From the NCBI RefSeq assembly GCF_020889685.1, contig NZ_JACMYO010000036.1, positions 1-54,368 of the forward strand: a stretch of DNA of 54,368 nucleotides. The letters are read 5' to 3'. The notes under the pieces were generated by a model. That model worked only from the letters and a program-made list of their open reading frames with translations. It was not told the origin of the DNA and searched no databases. This DNA is from Bradyrhizobium oropedii (lineage in GTDB: Bacteria > Pseudomonadota > Alphaproteobacteria > Rhizobiales > Xanthobacteraceae). A program made the position numbers and the translations under genes. Within the stretch, counting starts at the first letter, position 1, and each line of letters starts with the position of its first letter. Of the stretch, positions 7,767 through 16,176 are shown one piece after another.

Positions 7767-8414
7767 TTACGATTTGCGCGCGAAGGTGACGTGCGTGGCG
7801 TTCGGGCTCGCGACCTGTGAAACGACGGCATAGCCGAGAGCGGGCAGATCGATGCCGGCGAACAAATTCTCGCCGGCGCCGAGCAGCACCGGCGACAGCG
7901 CCAGTTGCACCTCGTCGAGCAGCCGCGCCTCAAGAAATTGCCGCACCAGCGACACGCCGCCGCCGACCCGGATGTCCTTGTCTCCGGCAACCGCGCGCGC
8001 CCGCTCGAGCGCGGCGTGAATGCCATCGGTCACGAAATGAAACGTGGTGCCGCCTTCCATCACTAGGTCGGGCCGTGCGTGATGGGTCAGCACATAGGTC
8101 GGCGTGTGATAGGGCGGATTGGGGCCCCACCAGCCTTTCCAGGCATCATCGGGCCACGGCCCGCGGATCGGGCCGAACATGTTGCGCCCGAGGATCCAGG
8201 CGCCGATATTTTCCATCGATTTGCGCGCGATCTCGTCGTCGAGCCCGGTGCTGCCGCCATCCTGGCCGAAGGTCTGGCGGAACGTCCGCGTCTGGAGGAA
8301 CCAGCCGGGCAGCACCATGCCGCCTTCGCCGAATGGATTTTCGAGGCTCTGACGCGGCGCCGCGCCAAACCCGTCGATCGAGACCGAGAATGCTGAAGTC
8401 CTGACTTTTCCCAT
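7767..8414 (-). CDS. dihydrofolate reductase-like protein (RibD C-terminal family)
   Basis: A 215-residue protein of the RibD C-terminal/DHFR-like fold. It starts KVRTSAFSVSIDGFGA, has AWILGRNMFGPIRGPW in the first half, and GDKDIRVGGGVSLVRQFLEA with LLDEVQLALSPVLLGAGENLF in the second half. These are the usual NADPH-binding and substrate-edge motifs. The family contains riboflavin-pathway reductases and many stand-alone reductases of unknown substrate; nothing here suggests a folate role. It is transcribed alone, 91 bases downstream of the TetR gene on the same strand. Confidence 0.88.
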   Translation of the reverse strand: MGKVRTSAFSVSIDGFGAAPRQSLENPFGEGGMVLPGWFLQTRTFRQTFGQDGGSTGLDDEIARKSMENIGAWILGRNMFGPIRGPWPDDAWKGWWGPNPPYHTPTYVLTHHARPDLVMEGGTTFHFVTDGIHAALERARAVAGDKDIRVGGGVSLVRQFLEARLLDEVQLALSPVLLGAGENLFAGIDLPALGYAVVSQVASPNATHVTFARKS

Positions 8415-8505
8415 GAGATTTCGCTTCCGTGAGGGGGGAGACCTTACGGAAGACGGGTGGGAAAACCAGCACCCGACATTTGATCGGTAAGAAAATTTGC
8501 CGCTT

Positions 8506-9165
8506 CTATTTGGCCCGGCACATCACGTCGACGGCGCCCTTCACGATCGCCTCGAGTTCCCCGCGCGGCACACGTGCTCGGGCGCGGATGGCGATGGTGT
8601 GGATGGTGGCCGACGCAAGATGCGCCAGCGACGCCGGATCGGCGCCGTCAGGCAACTCGCCGCGCTCCTTGGCATGGCGGAAGCAGATGCCGAACGCCTT
8701 GTCGAGCTCGGTCAGGCCCTCCAGCACCATGGCGCGGATATCCGGATCCGACACCGCTTCCGACGCCGCGGTCATCACGGTGAAGCAGCCGCGCGGGCCG
8801 GACTCGCCGGACAGATAGATGTCGAGCGCGATCCGATAGATGCGCTCCAGCCGCTCGCGCAGCGGCGCATCGGCGCGGAAGATGTCGACCATCGCGGCGC
8901 GCGCGTCGTCGCGATAGCGCTGGTAGCTCTTGATGTAGAGCTCGCGCTTGTCGCCGAACGCACCATAGAGGCTCGGCCGATTCATGCCGGTCGCGGCACT
9001 GAGATCATCGAGCGAAGTCGCGGCAAAGCCGTCGCGCCGGAATAGATCGAGAGCCTTGCCGAGCGCGACATCCGGCTCGTAGGCGCGCGGCCGCCCGCGG
9101 CGCTTCGGTGCGACCGGCGCCTCGATTTTGGCAGCAGATGGCGGCTTCTTATTTTTTTGTACCAT
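8506..9165 (-). CDS. TetR/AcrR-family transcriptional regulator
   Basis: A 219-residue repressor. After a basic, low-complexity N-terminus (PKRRGRPRAYEPDVALGKAL), the DNA-binding helix-turn-helix lies at about residues 46-77, including TSLDDLSAATGMNRPSLYGA and FGDKRELY. The C-terminal ligand domain resembles the subgroup with GPRGCFTVMTAASEA. It is divergent from a glutathione S-transferase gene 99 bases away, which is the most likely target. The shared spacer holds an imperfect palindrome at 9187-9201 of suitable size for a TetR operator. Confidence 0.92.
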   Translation of the reverse strand: MVQKNKKPPSAAKIEAPVAPKRRGRPRAYEPDVALGKALDLFRRDGFAATSLDDLSAATGMNRPSLYGAFGDKRELYIKSYQRYRDDARAAMVDIFRADAPLRERLERIYRIALDIYLSGESGPRGCFTVMTAASEAVSDPDIRAMVLEGLTELDKAFGICFRHAKERGELPDGADPASLAHLASATIHTIAIRARARVPRGELEAIVKGAVDVMCRAK

Positions 9166-9186
9166 TTCGCATTAAATTCCTTGACC

Positions 9187-9201
9187 GGACAAATATTATC
9201 C
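9187..9201. promoter_or_regulatory. candidate TetR operator between tetR and gst
   Basis: GGACAA-ATA-TTATCC forms an imperfect palindrome with one mismatch per arm, in the middle of the divergent spacer, directly after a TTGACC box (9181-9186) that could be a -35 element for the GST gene. Confidence 0.45.
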
Positions 9202-9264
9202 AGGACAGTACAAAAATCAATAACGGCCGGCACGCCGCGCCAGACACCGCCAAGGAGGCACCCC

Positions 9265-9909
9265 ATGGACCTTTATTTCTCGCCCCTCGCCTGCTCGATG
9301 GCGACCCGCGTCGCGCTCTATGAAGCGGGCCAGCCGGCCAATTATCTCGAGGTCGATCCGAAGACCAAGCAGGTGCGCAACGACGGCTCCGACTTCAACA
9401 AGGTCAACCCACTCGGCCTGGTGCCGACGCTGCGCACCGACGACGGCGTGGTGCTGACCGAGAACGCCGCGATCCTGCAATATGTCGCCGACCAGTTCCC
9501 GCGGGCCGGCATCGGCACGGCGTCGAATGCCGAGCGTTCAAAGCTGCATCAATGGCTGTGCTTCATCGGCACCGAGCTGCACAAGGGCCTGTTCCTGCCG
9601 CTGCTCGACAAGAAGGCGCCGCCGGAGGCCAAGGTCTATGCGCTGGAAAAATACGCCTCGCGGCTCGATTATGTCGAGGACCATCTGAAGGGCCGCGACT
9701 ATCTGCTCGATCATTTCAGCGTCGCCGACGCCTATCTCGTCACCGTCATCAACTGGACCATGGCAACGCCGCCGATCGAGCTCGCGAAATGGCCGGCGCT
9801 GAAGGCCTATTACGAACGCCTGCGCACCCGGCCATCAGTTGCGAAGGCGGTCGCCGAGGAGTTCGATCTCTACAAGGCCGAGATCGCACGGCACAAGGCT
9901 GCGGCGTAA
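9265..9909 (+). CDS. glutathione S-transferase, beta-class type
   Basis: A 214-residue GST conjugating glutathione to electrophiles. The N-terminal thioredoxin-like domain reads MDLYFSPLACSMATRVAL, with Cys10 where beta-class enzymes carry their glutathione-reactive cysteine. NPLGLVPTL (cis-Pro) and LTENAAILQYVADQFP (glutathione gamma-glutamyl contact) follow. The all-helical C-terminal domain includes DYLLDHFSVADAYL, the N-capping box. GGAGG lies about six bases before the ATG; a longer frame begins far upstream within the operator region. Regulation by the divergent TetR protein is inferred from position. Confidence 0.93.
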   Translation: MDLYFSPLACSMATRVALYEAGQPANYLEVDPKTKQVRNDGSDFNKVNPLGLVPTLRTDDGVVLTENAAILQYVADQFPRAGIGTASNAERSKLHQWLCFIGTELHKGLFLPLLDKKAPPEAKVYALEKYASRLDYVEDHLKGRDYLLDHFSVADAYLVTVINWTMATPPIELAKWPALKAYYERLRTRPSVAKAVAEEFDLYKAEIARHKAAA

Positions 9910-9925
9910 AGCACATTCTCGTTTC

Positions 9926-10204
9926 GAAGGTGACGGCCTCCGAGCGGGGGCCGTCCATCCTTCGAGGCTCGCTCCGCTCGCACCTCAGGATGACGGAGCG
10001 AGGACTCGCGCGTTGCAAGACTGGCAACGCACTCAGCCTTATGCCCGTCATGCTGAGGAGCCGCGAAGCGGCGTCTCGAAGCGCGACGGCCCGACTTTCA
10101 CCAAGATGTCCCGTAGCCCGGATGGACGCAGCGCAATCCGGGAATAATGTATCCGCGGAAAGGCCGCCCCGGATTTCGCTTCGCTGCATCCGGGCTACGC
10201 GTCG
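9926..10204. repeat. cluster of dispersed palindromic repeats
   Basis: There is no gene between gst and the DUF1348 gene. Bases 9926-9997 and 10043-10096 are the two halves, in inverted order, of the family also seen at 1497-1603. Bases 10111-10204 hold a second family, GTAGCCCGGATG...CATCCGGGCTACG, a near-perfect inverted repeat also found at 17951-17986. Confidence 0.8.
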
Positions 10205-10672
10205 CTAGAACGGCTCCTGCCCCAACCCCGGCACATCGGCTGGACGCGGGCCCGGCGCGGGCCAATGGAAGCGGCGGTCCTTCTCTGCGATCGCGATGTC
10301 GTTGATCGAGGCCTCGCGCCGGCGCATCAGGCCGTGCTCGTCGAACTCCCACTGCTCGTTGCCGTAGGAGCGAAACCAGTTGCCGCCGGCGTCGTGCCAT
10401 TCGTACTGGAAGCGCACCGCGATGCGGTTGCCGTCGAACGCCCAGAGATCCTTGATCAGGCGATACTCCCGCTCCTTTTCCCATTTGCGGGTCAGGAAGG
10501 CCACGATCGCCTCGCGGCCCTCGAACACCTCGGAGCGGTTGCGCCAGCGGCTGTCCTCGGTATAGGCGCCGGCAACCCGAACCGGGTCGCGCGAATTCCA
10601 GGCATCCTCCGCCATGCGCGCCTTCTGCGCGGCGGTCTCGCGGGTGAAGGGCGGCAGCGGCGGACGTGACAT
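10205..10672 (-). CDS. DUF1348 / nuclear transport factor 2-like protein
   Basis: A 155-residue NTF2-fold protein of the DUF1348 group. Characteristic parts are [57 protein letters not shown] and [20 protein letters not shown]. The NTF2 fold holds a small ligand in a cone-shaped pocket; function in this group is unknown. The ATG at 10672 has AGGGA at a good distance; a GTG/ATG ten residues upstream is possible but lacks a site. It is transcribed alone. Confidence 0.88.
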   Translation of the reverse strand: MSRPPLPPFTRETAAQKARMAEDAWNSRDPVRVAGAYTEDSRWRNRSEVFEGREAIVAFLTRKWEKEREYRLIKDLWAFDGNRIAVRFQYEWHDAGGNWFRSYGNEQWEFDEHGLMRRREASINDIAIAEKDRRFHWPAPGPRPADVPGLGQEPF

Positions 10673-10758
10673 CGGCGATCCCTCGCGGTTGGTTGGTCGC
10701 ACGCAAATCTATCGCCGCGCCACGCAGAGTCGATGGGGCATTCCCTATCACCCGATAG

Positions 10759-11208
10759 CTAGGCCAGATCGGCCTTCATCAACGCGCGGATGGACTTCGG
10801 AATCGGCTGTGCCCTGCCCTGGCTGACGAAGGCAACACGCACCTGCGCCTTCACAAGCACATCATCGCCGCGCCTGACCTCCTGCGCGAGCATGATGGAA
10901 GCCCCCTTCACCGCGATCGGCCAGGTCACGACGTCGAGCATGTCGTCCATCCGCGCGGGCTTGAGGAAGTCGAGCGTCATCGAGCGCACGACAAAGGCGA
11001 AGCCGCCGGTCTCCTCCTGCGCCTCCTCGAACAGCGCGTTCTGTTCGGCGCCCATCAGACGGAGATGATTGGTGCGCCCACGCTCCATGAACCGCAGGTA
11101 GTTGGCGTGGTAGACGATGCCGGAAAAGTCGGTGTCCTCGTAATAGACGCGGACCTGCATATGGTGTCGGCCATCGCGGATCGCGCCGTCGATATGGGGT
11201 AAGGTCAA
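10759..11208 (-). CDS. ybgC: YbgC-type acyl-CoA thioesterase
   Basis: A hotdog-fold thioesterase of the YbgC/4-hydroxybenzoyl-CoA family. The motif RVYYEDTDFSGIVYHANYLR carries the catalytic Asp of the YxDTDxxGxVYHANY signature, followed by RFMERGRTNHLR. YbgC is normally the first gene of the tol-pal envelope operon, acting on acyl-CoA or acyl-ACP at the membrane. I favour a TTG start at 11208, six bases after GAGGGG, giving 149 residues; a TTG at 11259 would add 17 residues without a ribosome site. The tol genes do not follow here. It sits downstream of ruvB and a metallophosphoesterase. Confidence 0.9.
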   Translation of the reverse strand: MTLPHIDGAIRDGRHHMQVRVYYEDTDFSGIVYHANYLRFMERGRTNHLRLMGAEQNALFEEAQEETGGFAFVVRSMTLDFLKPARMDDMLDVVTWPIAVKGASIMLAQEVRRGDDVLVKAQVRVAFVSQGRAQPIPKSIRALMKADLA

Positions 11209-11282
11209 TTGCGGCCCCTCGATTGCCTTCGGAACGGGAACGACAATCGTGTTGCGCAAATTGCTCGATCACGCAAGCGCGG

Positions 11283-12200
11283 TCAGGACACCACCGACCC
11301 TTTTGCGCCGAGCGTGACCTGCACGATCTCGGGCGGTACGCCGAGGCGGAACGGCATGATGCTGCAGCCAAGGCCGCCGGAGACGACGACGTCGCATTTC
11401 AGCTTGATATGGCCATAGGCGAGCCGCATGCCGTGCTTGACCGGCACCGCCGGCGACCAGCCGAGCAGCCGGATCTGGCCGCCATGGGTGTGGCCGGAGA
11501 GTTGCAGCGCAACGCGCGAGGGCACGCGAAGCGCAACATCAGGCTCATGCGCGAGCAGGATCACCGGCGCATCGTCGGTGACCTTTGCGAGTGTCCCGTT
11601 GAGATCGTCGACGCCGATGCGCCTGATCTCGCGATAGCGTCGCGCCGCCATGAAGGCGAGCTGGTCGCCGAGGCCGGCGAGCCAGAACGGACGGCCGTCC
11701 TTGACGAGCCGCACCGCGTCGTTCTCGTAGACCGGGATGCCGGCCCGCTCCAGCGCGCGGCGCGCAACCGGCGTGCCCTGGCCCTGACGTTGCACCGTCT
11801 TGTCGTCCCAATAATCGTGATTGCCGAGCACCGCATGCACGCCGAGCGGCGCCTTCAGGCCCCTCAGCACCGCAGCCCATTCTGATGCCGGAATGAAGCG
11901 GGTGACGTGGCGCAGCCCGGCGACATAATCACCGAGCAGCACGATGATATCGGGATTGAGCGCATTGGTCCGCTTCACGATCTCTGCGATGCGATCGAGC
12001 GACATCCAGGGATCGCAGGCGTGAATGTCGGCGAGCGCGGCGATCTTGAGCGGAAAATCCGACGGCCATTGCCGCGGCGACAGATCGTAGCGCGTCAGCG
12101 TGAGGCGGACGACCGGCTCGCTCAGGCCATAGGCCGCAGTCGAAGCCGTGGCGGCGGTCAATCCGCCGGCGGTGCGTAGAAAATTTCGGCGTGAAATCAT
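11283..12200 (-). CDS. Tat-exported metallophosphoesterase
   Basis: A 305-residue calcineurin-type phosphoesterase. A twin-arginine signal (SRRNFLRTAGG, residues 3-13) sits ahead of a hydrophobic stretch. The metal-binding motifs are in order: ADIH (57-60), GD (90-91), GNHD (126-129), LLAHEPD and GHTHGG. This architecture matches YkuE/LpxG-like phosphohydrolases, some of which act on lipid pyrophosphates at the membrane. The start ATG is the one giving the Tat signal. It lies between ruvB and ybgC on the same strand, an unusual neighbour for either. The substrate is unknown. Confidence 0.9.
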   Translation of the reverse strand: MISRRNFLRTAGGLTAATASTAAYGLSEPVVRLTLTRYDLSPRQWPSDFPLKIAALADIHACDPWMSLDRIAEIVKRTNALNPDIIVLLGDYVAGLRHVTRFIPASEWAAVLRGLKAPLGVHAVLGNHDYWDDKTVQRQGQGTPVARRALERAGIPVYENDAVRLVKDGRPFWLAGLGDQLAFMAARRYREIRRIGVDDLNGTLAKVTDDAPVILLAHEPDVALRVPSRVALQLSGHTHGGQIRLLGWSPAVPVKHGMRLAYGHIKLKCDVVVSGGLGCSIMPFRLGVPPEIVQVTLGAKGSVVS

Positions 12201-12389
12201 GGACGTTTGATCGGTGATGCCTGGCGCTTCCTAAAGCGCCGTGAACGACCATAGGCCTTTTGATTGGAGCGAAATTGGGCCGTGTTTGTGCAGGCGGCCA
12301 GCAGACGCTTCGCAATGGTTAGCGCGCACGGTTACCGGCAGCGGAATGCGCTGCACCAACACGTCTGTTCACGTCTTCGAGAGCGAGGC

Positions 12390-13439
12390 TCAGTCCTCGT
12401 CGCCGTTGCCGCCGAACAGGCCGAACTGCGAGGGATCGCGGTTCGGCTCGGCGAGGTCGAGATGGCGGAAGGCGTGCGAGGTCAGCAGCCGGCCGCGCGG
12501 GGTGCGCTGCAAATAGCCGCACTGGATCAGATAGGGCTCGATGATGTCCTCGATCGCATCGCGCGGCTCCGACAGCGCCGCCGCCATCGTCTCGACGCCG
12601 ACCGGCCCACCGCCATAGTTCAAGGCGATGGTGGTGAGGTAGCGCCGGTCCATCGCATCGAGCCCGGCGCTGTCGACCTCGAGCGCGCTCAGCGCACGGT
12701 CGGCGATGCCGCGATCGACGGAATCGGCGTCCGCAGCGGAGGCAAAGTCACGCACGCGGCGCAGCAGGCGGCCGGCAATGCGCGGTGTGCCGCGGGCGCG
12801 GCGCGCGATCTCGTTGGCGCCGTCGGGGCTCATGCCAATGTTGAGCACGCGCGCGCCGCGGGTGACGATCTTCTCCAGCTCTTCCACGGTGTAGAAGTTG
12901 AGCCGCACCGGAATGCCGAAGCGATCGCGCAGCGGATTGGTGAGCAGGCCGGCACGCGTCGTCGCGCCGACCAGCGTGAATTTCGACAGCTCGATCTTCA
13001 CCGAACGCGCCGCGGGGCCTTCGCCGATGATCAAATCGAGCTGGAAATCCTCCATCGCGGGATAGAGCACTTCTTCCACCGCCGGGCTGAGGCGATGGAT
13101 CTCGTCGATGAACAGCACGTCCCGCTCTTCGAGATTGGTGAGCAGTGCCGCGAGGTCGCCGGCCTTCGCAATCACGGGGCCCGAGGTGGCACGAAAGCCG
13201 ACGCCGAGTTCGCGCGCGACGATCTGCGCCAGCGTGGTCTTGCCGAGACCCGGCGGACCGACGAACAGCACGTGATCGAGCGCCTCGCCGCGCTTCTTGG
13301 CGGCCTCGATGAAGATCGAAAGATTCTTGCGCGCCTGCGCCTGGCCGACGAACTCGGTCAGCGACTGCGGACGCAGCGCGGTATCACCGACATCGTCGGA
13401 GCGGCGTTCGGGCGTCACCATGCGGGGCGGCGTGTTCAT
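12390..13439 (-). CDS. ruvB: RuvB, Holliday junction branch-migration ATPase
   Basis: A 349-residue AAA+ motor that, with RuvA, drives Holliday junction migration. Walker [10 protein letters not shown] is at 61-69, Walker B DEIH follows in [15 protein letters not shown], sensor 1 lies in [11 protein letters not shown], and the C-terminal winged helix contains [16 protein letters not shown]. Length and order are typical. Its ATG overlaps the TGA of the preceding small membrane-protein gene by four bases, so the two are translationally coupled. The C-terminus ends with a short acidic tail. Confidence 0.97.
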   Translation of the reverse strand: MNTPPRMVTPERRSDDVGDTALRPQSLTEFVGQAQARKNLSIFIEAAKKRGEALDHVLFVGPPGLGKTTLAQIVARELGVGFRATSGPVIAKAGDLAALLTNLEERDVLFIDEIHRLSPAVEEVLYPAMEDFQLDLIIGEGPAARSVKIELSKFTLVGATTRAGLLTNPLRDRFGIPVRLNFYTVEELEKIVTRGARVLNIGMSPDGANEIARRARGTPRIAGRLLRRVRDFASAADADSVDRGIADRALSALEVDSAGLDAMDRRYLTTIALNYGGGPVGVETMAAALSEPRDAIEDIIEPYLIQCGYLQRTPRGRLLTSHAFRHLDLAEPNRDPSQFGLFGGNGDED

Positions 13440-13870
13440 ATAGGATATTTTCCAACCATCCTGCTGCCCACACGAGAGAGCTGAACTCCGACAAACAGTA
13501 CCAAACCTTGGGCTAGAAAGAGCGAAGCTGCATCGTTGAACTTCGACAGCGCAAACTCAGCAGTACAAACCAGTGCCACGACCGCAAGAACGTTCCACCA
13601 AGCGACTGAGCCACGAACTTTGGCGATGAACGCGACCAAAACCCCGACCACGAGCGCGGGAAGGGACCATATTTGGATCATCTTGAGGAAGAATCCAGCA
13701 AAGTCCCGAGAGAACGAGAAACATCGAATGACACGGCTCAAGAAGCACAACGAAGCCGACCAACCCAACATGACAAGACTTCCGGTGATCAGAGTCCCGA
13801 GGGAGACGACGACCGTCGTGTAGCCGAACCGAGCCAAGCCGGATCTGGGGAGGCTTTGTACCACGCTCAC
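13436..13870 (-). CDS. uncharacterised four-helix membrane protein inserted between ruvA and ruvB
   Basis: A 144-residue protein with four likely transmembrane helices (about 18-42, 58-84, 90-108 and 113-131) and basic loops. I recognise no family. It overlaps ruvA upstream by four bases (GTG start over TGA) and ruvB downstream by four bases (ATG over TGA), so it is built into the operon and not merely inserted nearby. By eye its sequence is clearly less GC-rich than ruvA and ruvB, with more AAA and CAA codons, which suggests recent acquisition. ruvA and ruvB are normally adjacent in alphaproteobacteria. Function unknown. Confidence 0.75.
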   Translation of the reverse strand: MSVVQSLPRSGLARFGYTTVVVSLGTLITGSLVMLGWSASLCFLSRVIRCFSFSRDFAGFFLKMIQIWSLPALVVGVLVAFIAKVRGSVAWWNVLAVVALVCTAEFALSKFNDAASLFLAQGLVLFVGVQLSRVGSRMVGKYPI

Positions 13871-14484
13871 TTCGACAATTCCTTCAGCCCCAGCCGGATC
13901 AGCTGCGCGGTCTCGGCGCTCTCACCGGCGCTGCGCGAAGCGGCGGCGATCGCGGCGGCAGCCTGCGGCTGGCCGTAGCCGAGATTGACCAGCGCGGAGA
14001 TCGCATCCGTCACCGGGCGCGGCGCGCGGTTGTTGTCGATTGCACCTGACAGCTGCACCACCGCGGGATCGACATCGGCAAAGCCCGGCGCCTTGTCCTT
14101 CAATTCGCTGACGATGCGCTCGGCGACCTTCGGCCCAACTCCCGGGGTCCGTGCCACCGCCGCCTTGTCGCGCAGCGCGATTGCATTTGCGAGGTCGGTC
14201 GGCGGCAGCGTGCCGAGCACCGCGAGCGCGACCTTGGCACCGACGCCCTGCACGGTTTGCAGCAGGCGAAACCATTCGCGCTCATGATCTGAGCGGAAGC
14301 CGAACAGCTTGATCGCGTCCTCGCGGACATAGGTCTCGATCGAGAGCACCGCGGCACCGCCCGGCTGGGGCAGCGCCTGCAACGTGCGGCTGGCGCAATG
14401 CACCTGATAGCCGACGCCGCCGACGTCGAGGATCACGTAGTCCTCGCCGTAGGAATCGATCAGGCCCTTCAGCTTGCCGATCAT
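13867..14484 (-). CDS. ruvA: RuvA, Holliday junction DNA-binding subunit
   Basis: A 205-residue protein: N-terminal OB fold ([30 protein letters not shown]), two helix-hairpin-helix motifs ([18 protein letters not shown] and [17 protein letters not shown]), and the C-terminal three-helix domain that contacts RuvB ([19 protein letters not shown]). RuvA tetramers hold the four-way junction and load RuvB. It overlaps ruvC by four bases upstream and the small membrane-protein gene by four downstream, so ruvC-ruvA-orf-ruvB forms a coupled set. Confidence 0.97.
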   Translation of the reverse strand: MIGKLKGLIDSYGEDYVILDVGGVGYQVHCASRTLQALPQPGGAAVLSIETYVREDAIKLFGFRSDHEREWFRLLQTVQGVGAKVALAVLGTLPPTDLANAIALRDKAAVARTPGVGPKVAERIVSELKDKAPGFADVDPAVVQLSGAIDNNRAPRPVTDAISALVNLGYGQPQAAAAIAAASRSAGESAETAQLIRLGLKELSK

Positions 14485-15008
14485 AAGTTCGCCACCCTGA
14501 GCCGCAGCGCGGCGCTCTGGCGGTGATGCGCGTGCGTGATCGCGACTGCGAGCGCGTCCGCGGCATCGGCGGACGGCGGTTCGGCTTTCGGCAGCAGGAT
14601 CTTCAGCATCACCTGGATCTGGTTCTTCTCGGCATGACCGGCGCCGACCACGGTCTTCTTGACCTGGTTCGGTGCGTATTCGGCGACCGAGATACCGAAC
14701 ATTGCGGGCGCCAGCATGGCGACGCCGCGCGCCTGGCCGAGCTTCAGCGTAGCGACGCCGTCCTTGTTGACGAAGGTCTGCTCGACCGCCGCCTCCGCCG
14801 GTCTGAAGTCGCCGAGCACGGCGGCCAGCCCTTCATGGATCGCGAGCAGCCGGTTCGCCAGCGGCAGATCGTCGGGCGGCTCGACCGAACCGCAGCCGAT
14901 ATAGACCAGACGGTTGCCTTCGGTCTCGATCACGCCCCAGCCGGTGCGGCGGAGACCCGGATCGATACCGATGATGCGGACGGGAGAGCGAATCGGCTGG
15001 GATGTCAT
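14481..15008 (-). CDS. ruvC: RuvC, Holliday junction resolvase
   Basis: A 175-residue endonuclease of the RNase H fold that cuts Holliday junctions symmetrically. The four acidic metal-binding residues are all present: Asp16 ([13 protein letters not shown]), Glu76 ([11 protein letters not shown]), Asp148 and Asp151 ([16 protein letters not shown]). A longer frame to 15080 adds 24 unrelated residues, so the ATG at 15008 is preferred. Its TGA overlaps the ruvA start by four bases. It lies downstream of yebC, separated by a palindromic repeat. Confidence 0.96.
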   Translation of the reverse strand: MTSQPIRSPVRIIGIDPGLRRTGWGVIETEGNRLVYIGCGSVEPPDDLPLANRLLAIHEGLAAVLGDFRPAEAAVEQTFVNKDGVATLKLGQARGVAMLAPAMFGISVAEYAPNQVKKTVVGAGHAEKNQIQVMLKILLPKAEPPSADAADALAVAITHAHHRQSAALRLRVANL

Positions 15009-15090
15009 GGGGTAGTGATACCGCCTGCGCCGGGAGAACGAAACACAAACGGAATGCTCATACCCGGGAAAGCGCAACACCTACAGTCGT

Positions 15091-15205
15091 CATGCAGTCG
15101 TCATGCGCGGGCTTGACCCGCGCATCCATCGATCAAAATGCTTTTGTCTTGATGGATTGCCGGTCCTCTAGCGCGAAGACGCGCTTCGCGCTTTAGCCTG
15201 GCAAT
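15091..15205. repeat. dispersed palindromic repeat between yebC and ruvC
   Basis: The stretch opens with GTCATGCGCGGGCTTGACCC and closes with CCTGGCAATGAC. Inner inverted arms (ATCCATCGATCAAAA...TTTTGTCTTGATGGAT and GCGCGAAGACGCGCTTCGCGC) make it a compound hairpin. It may separate yebC transcription from ruvC. Confidence 0.7.
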
Positions 15206-15214
15206 GACAACCAG

Positions 15215-15961
15215 CTAGCCGCCCATCTTCGCGATCAGCGCGTCGGAGACCTCGAAATTGGCGAACACGTTCTGAACGTCGTCGTGCTCATTGAGCAGGT
15301 CCATCAGCTTCAACAGCTTCTCACCGGTCTCGTCGTCGACCGAGACGGTGTTCTGCGGCTTCCAGGTCAGTGCCGCCTTGCGCGGCTCGCCGAACTTCGC
15401 TTCCAGCGCCTTGGCAACTTCGCGGAAGGTGTCCTGCGAGGCGTAGACCTCATGGCCGCCCTCGCTCGAAACCACGTCGTCGGCGCCGGCCTCGATCGCG
15501 GCATCCAGCATCGCGTCGTCGGAGGCAACCTTGGCGTCGTATTCGATGATGCCGGTGTGGTCGAACATGAAGGCGACCGAGCCGGTTTCGCCGAGATTGC
15601 CGCCTGATTTCGTGAAGAAGGAACGGATGTCGGAGGCGGCGCGGTTGCGATTGTCGGTCAGCGCTTCGACGATCACGGCGACGCCACCGGGACCGTAGCC
15701 CTCATAGCGGATCTCGTCATAGTTCTCGCCATCGCTGCCCGAGGCCTTCTTGATGGCGCGCTCGATATTGTCCTTGGGCATGTTCTCGACACGCGCCGCC
15801 ACCACGGCTGCGCGCAGCCGCGCGTTCATCGCCGGATCCGGGGTGCCGAGCTTGGCCGCCACGGTGATTTCGCGGGCCAGCTTGCCGAAAAGCTTCGACT
15901 TCTGGGCATCCTGCCGGCCCTTGCGGTGCATGATGTTCTTGAATTGGGAATGGCCGGCCAT
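15215..15961 (-). CDS. yebC: YebC/PmpR-family protein
   Basis: A 248-residue YebC-family protein. It has the invariant [20 protein letters not shown] start, the [17 protein letters not shown] and [15 protein letters not shown] segments, and the [20 protein letters not shown] block. Family members were first described as transcriptional regulators (PmpR) and more recently linked to relief of ribosome stalling. Its place upstream of ruvC is the usual alphaproteobacterial order. Length is standard and the start unambiguous. Confidence 0.96.
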   Translation of the reverse strand: MAGHSQFKNIMHRKGRQDAQKSKLFGKLAREITVAAKLGTPDPAMNARLRAAVVAARVENMPKDNIERAIKKASGSDGENYDEIRYEGYGPGGVAVIVEALTDNRNRAASDIRSFFTKSGGNLGETGSVAFMFDHTGIIEYDAKVASDDAMLDAAIEAGADDVVSSEGGHEVYASQDTFREVAKALEAKFGEPRKAALTWKPQNTVSVDDETGEKLLKLMDLLNEHDDVQNVFANFEVSDALIAKMGG

Positions 15962-16176
15962 GCGACGTCTCTTCGGAGCTTAGGGTCTGAACACGGGTGG
16001 AAAACGCGGCCTTATAGGCCCCTGGCGACCAAAATCAAAGGTCGGCAGGGACCGTCCGGCAGAGGAATACTACCGCAAGCCGGAATATGAGGCACTTGTT
16101 AACCATGACTTCATGCCCGGATGCGAGGATCGCCCCGGTCCCGCCGTAACTCTCCAAGAACCCCCAAAGAGCTCCC

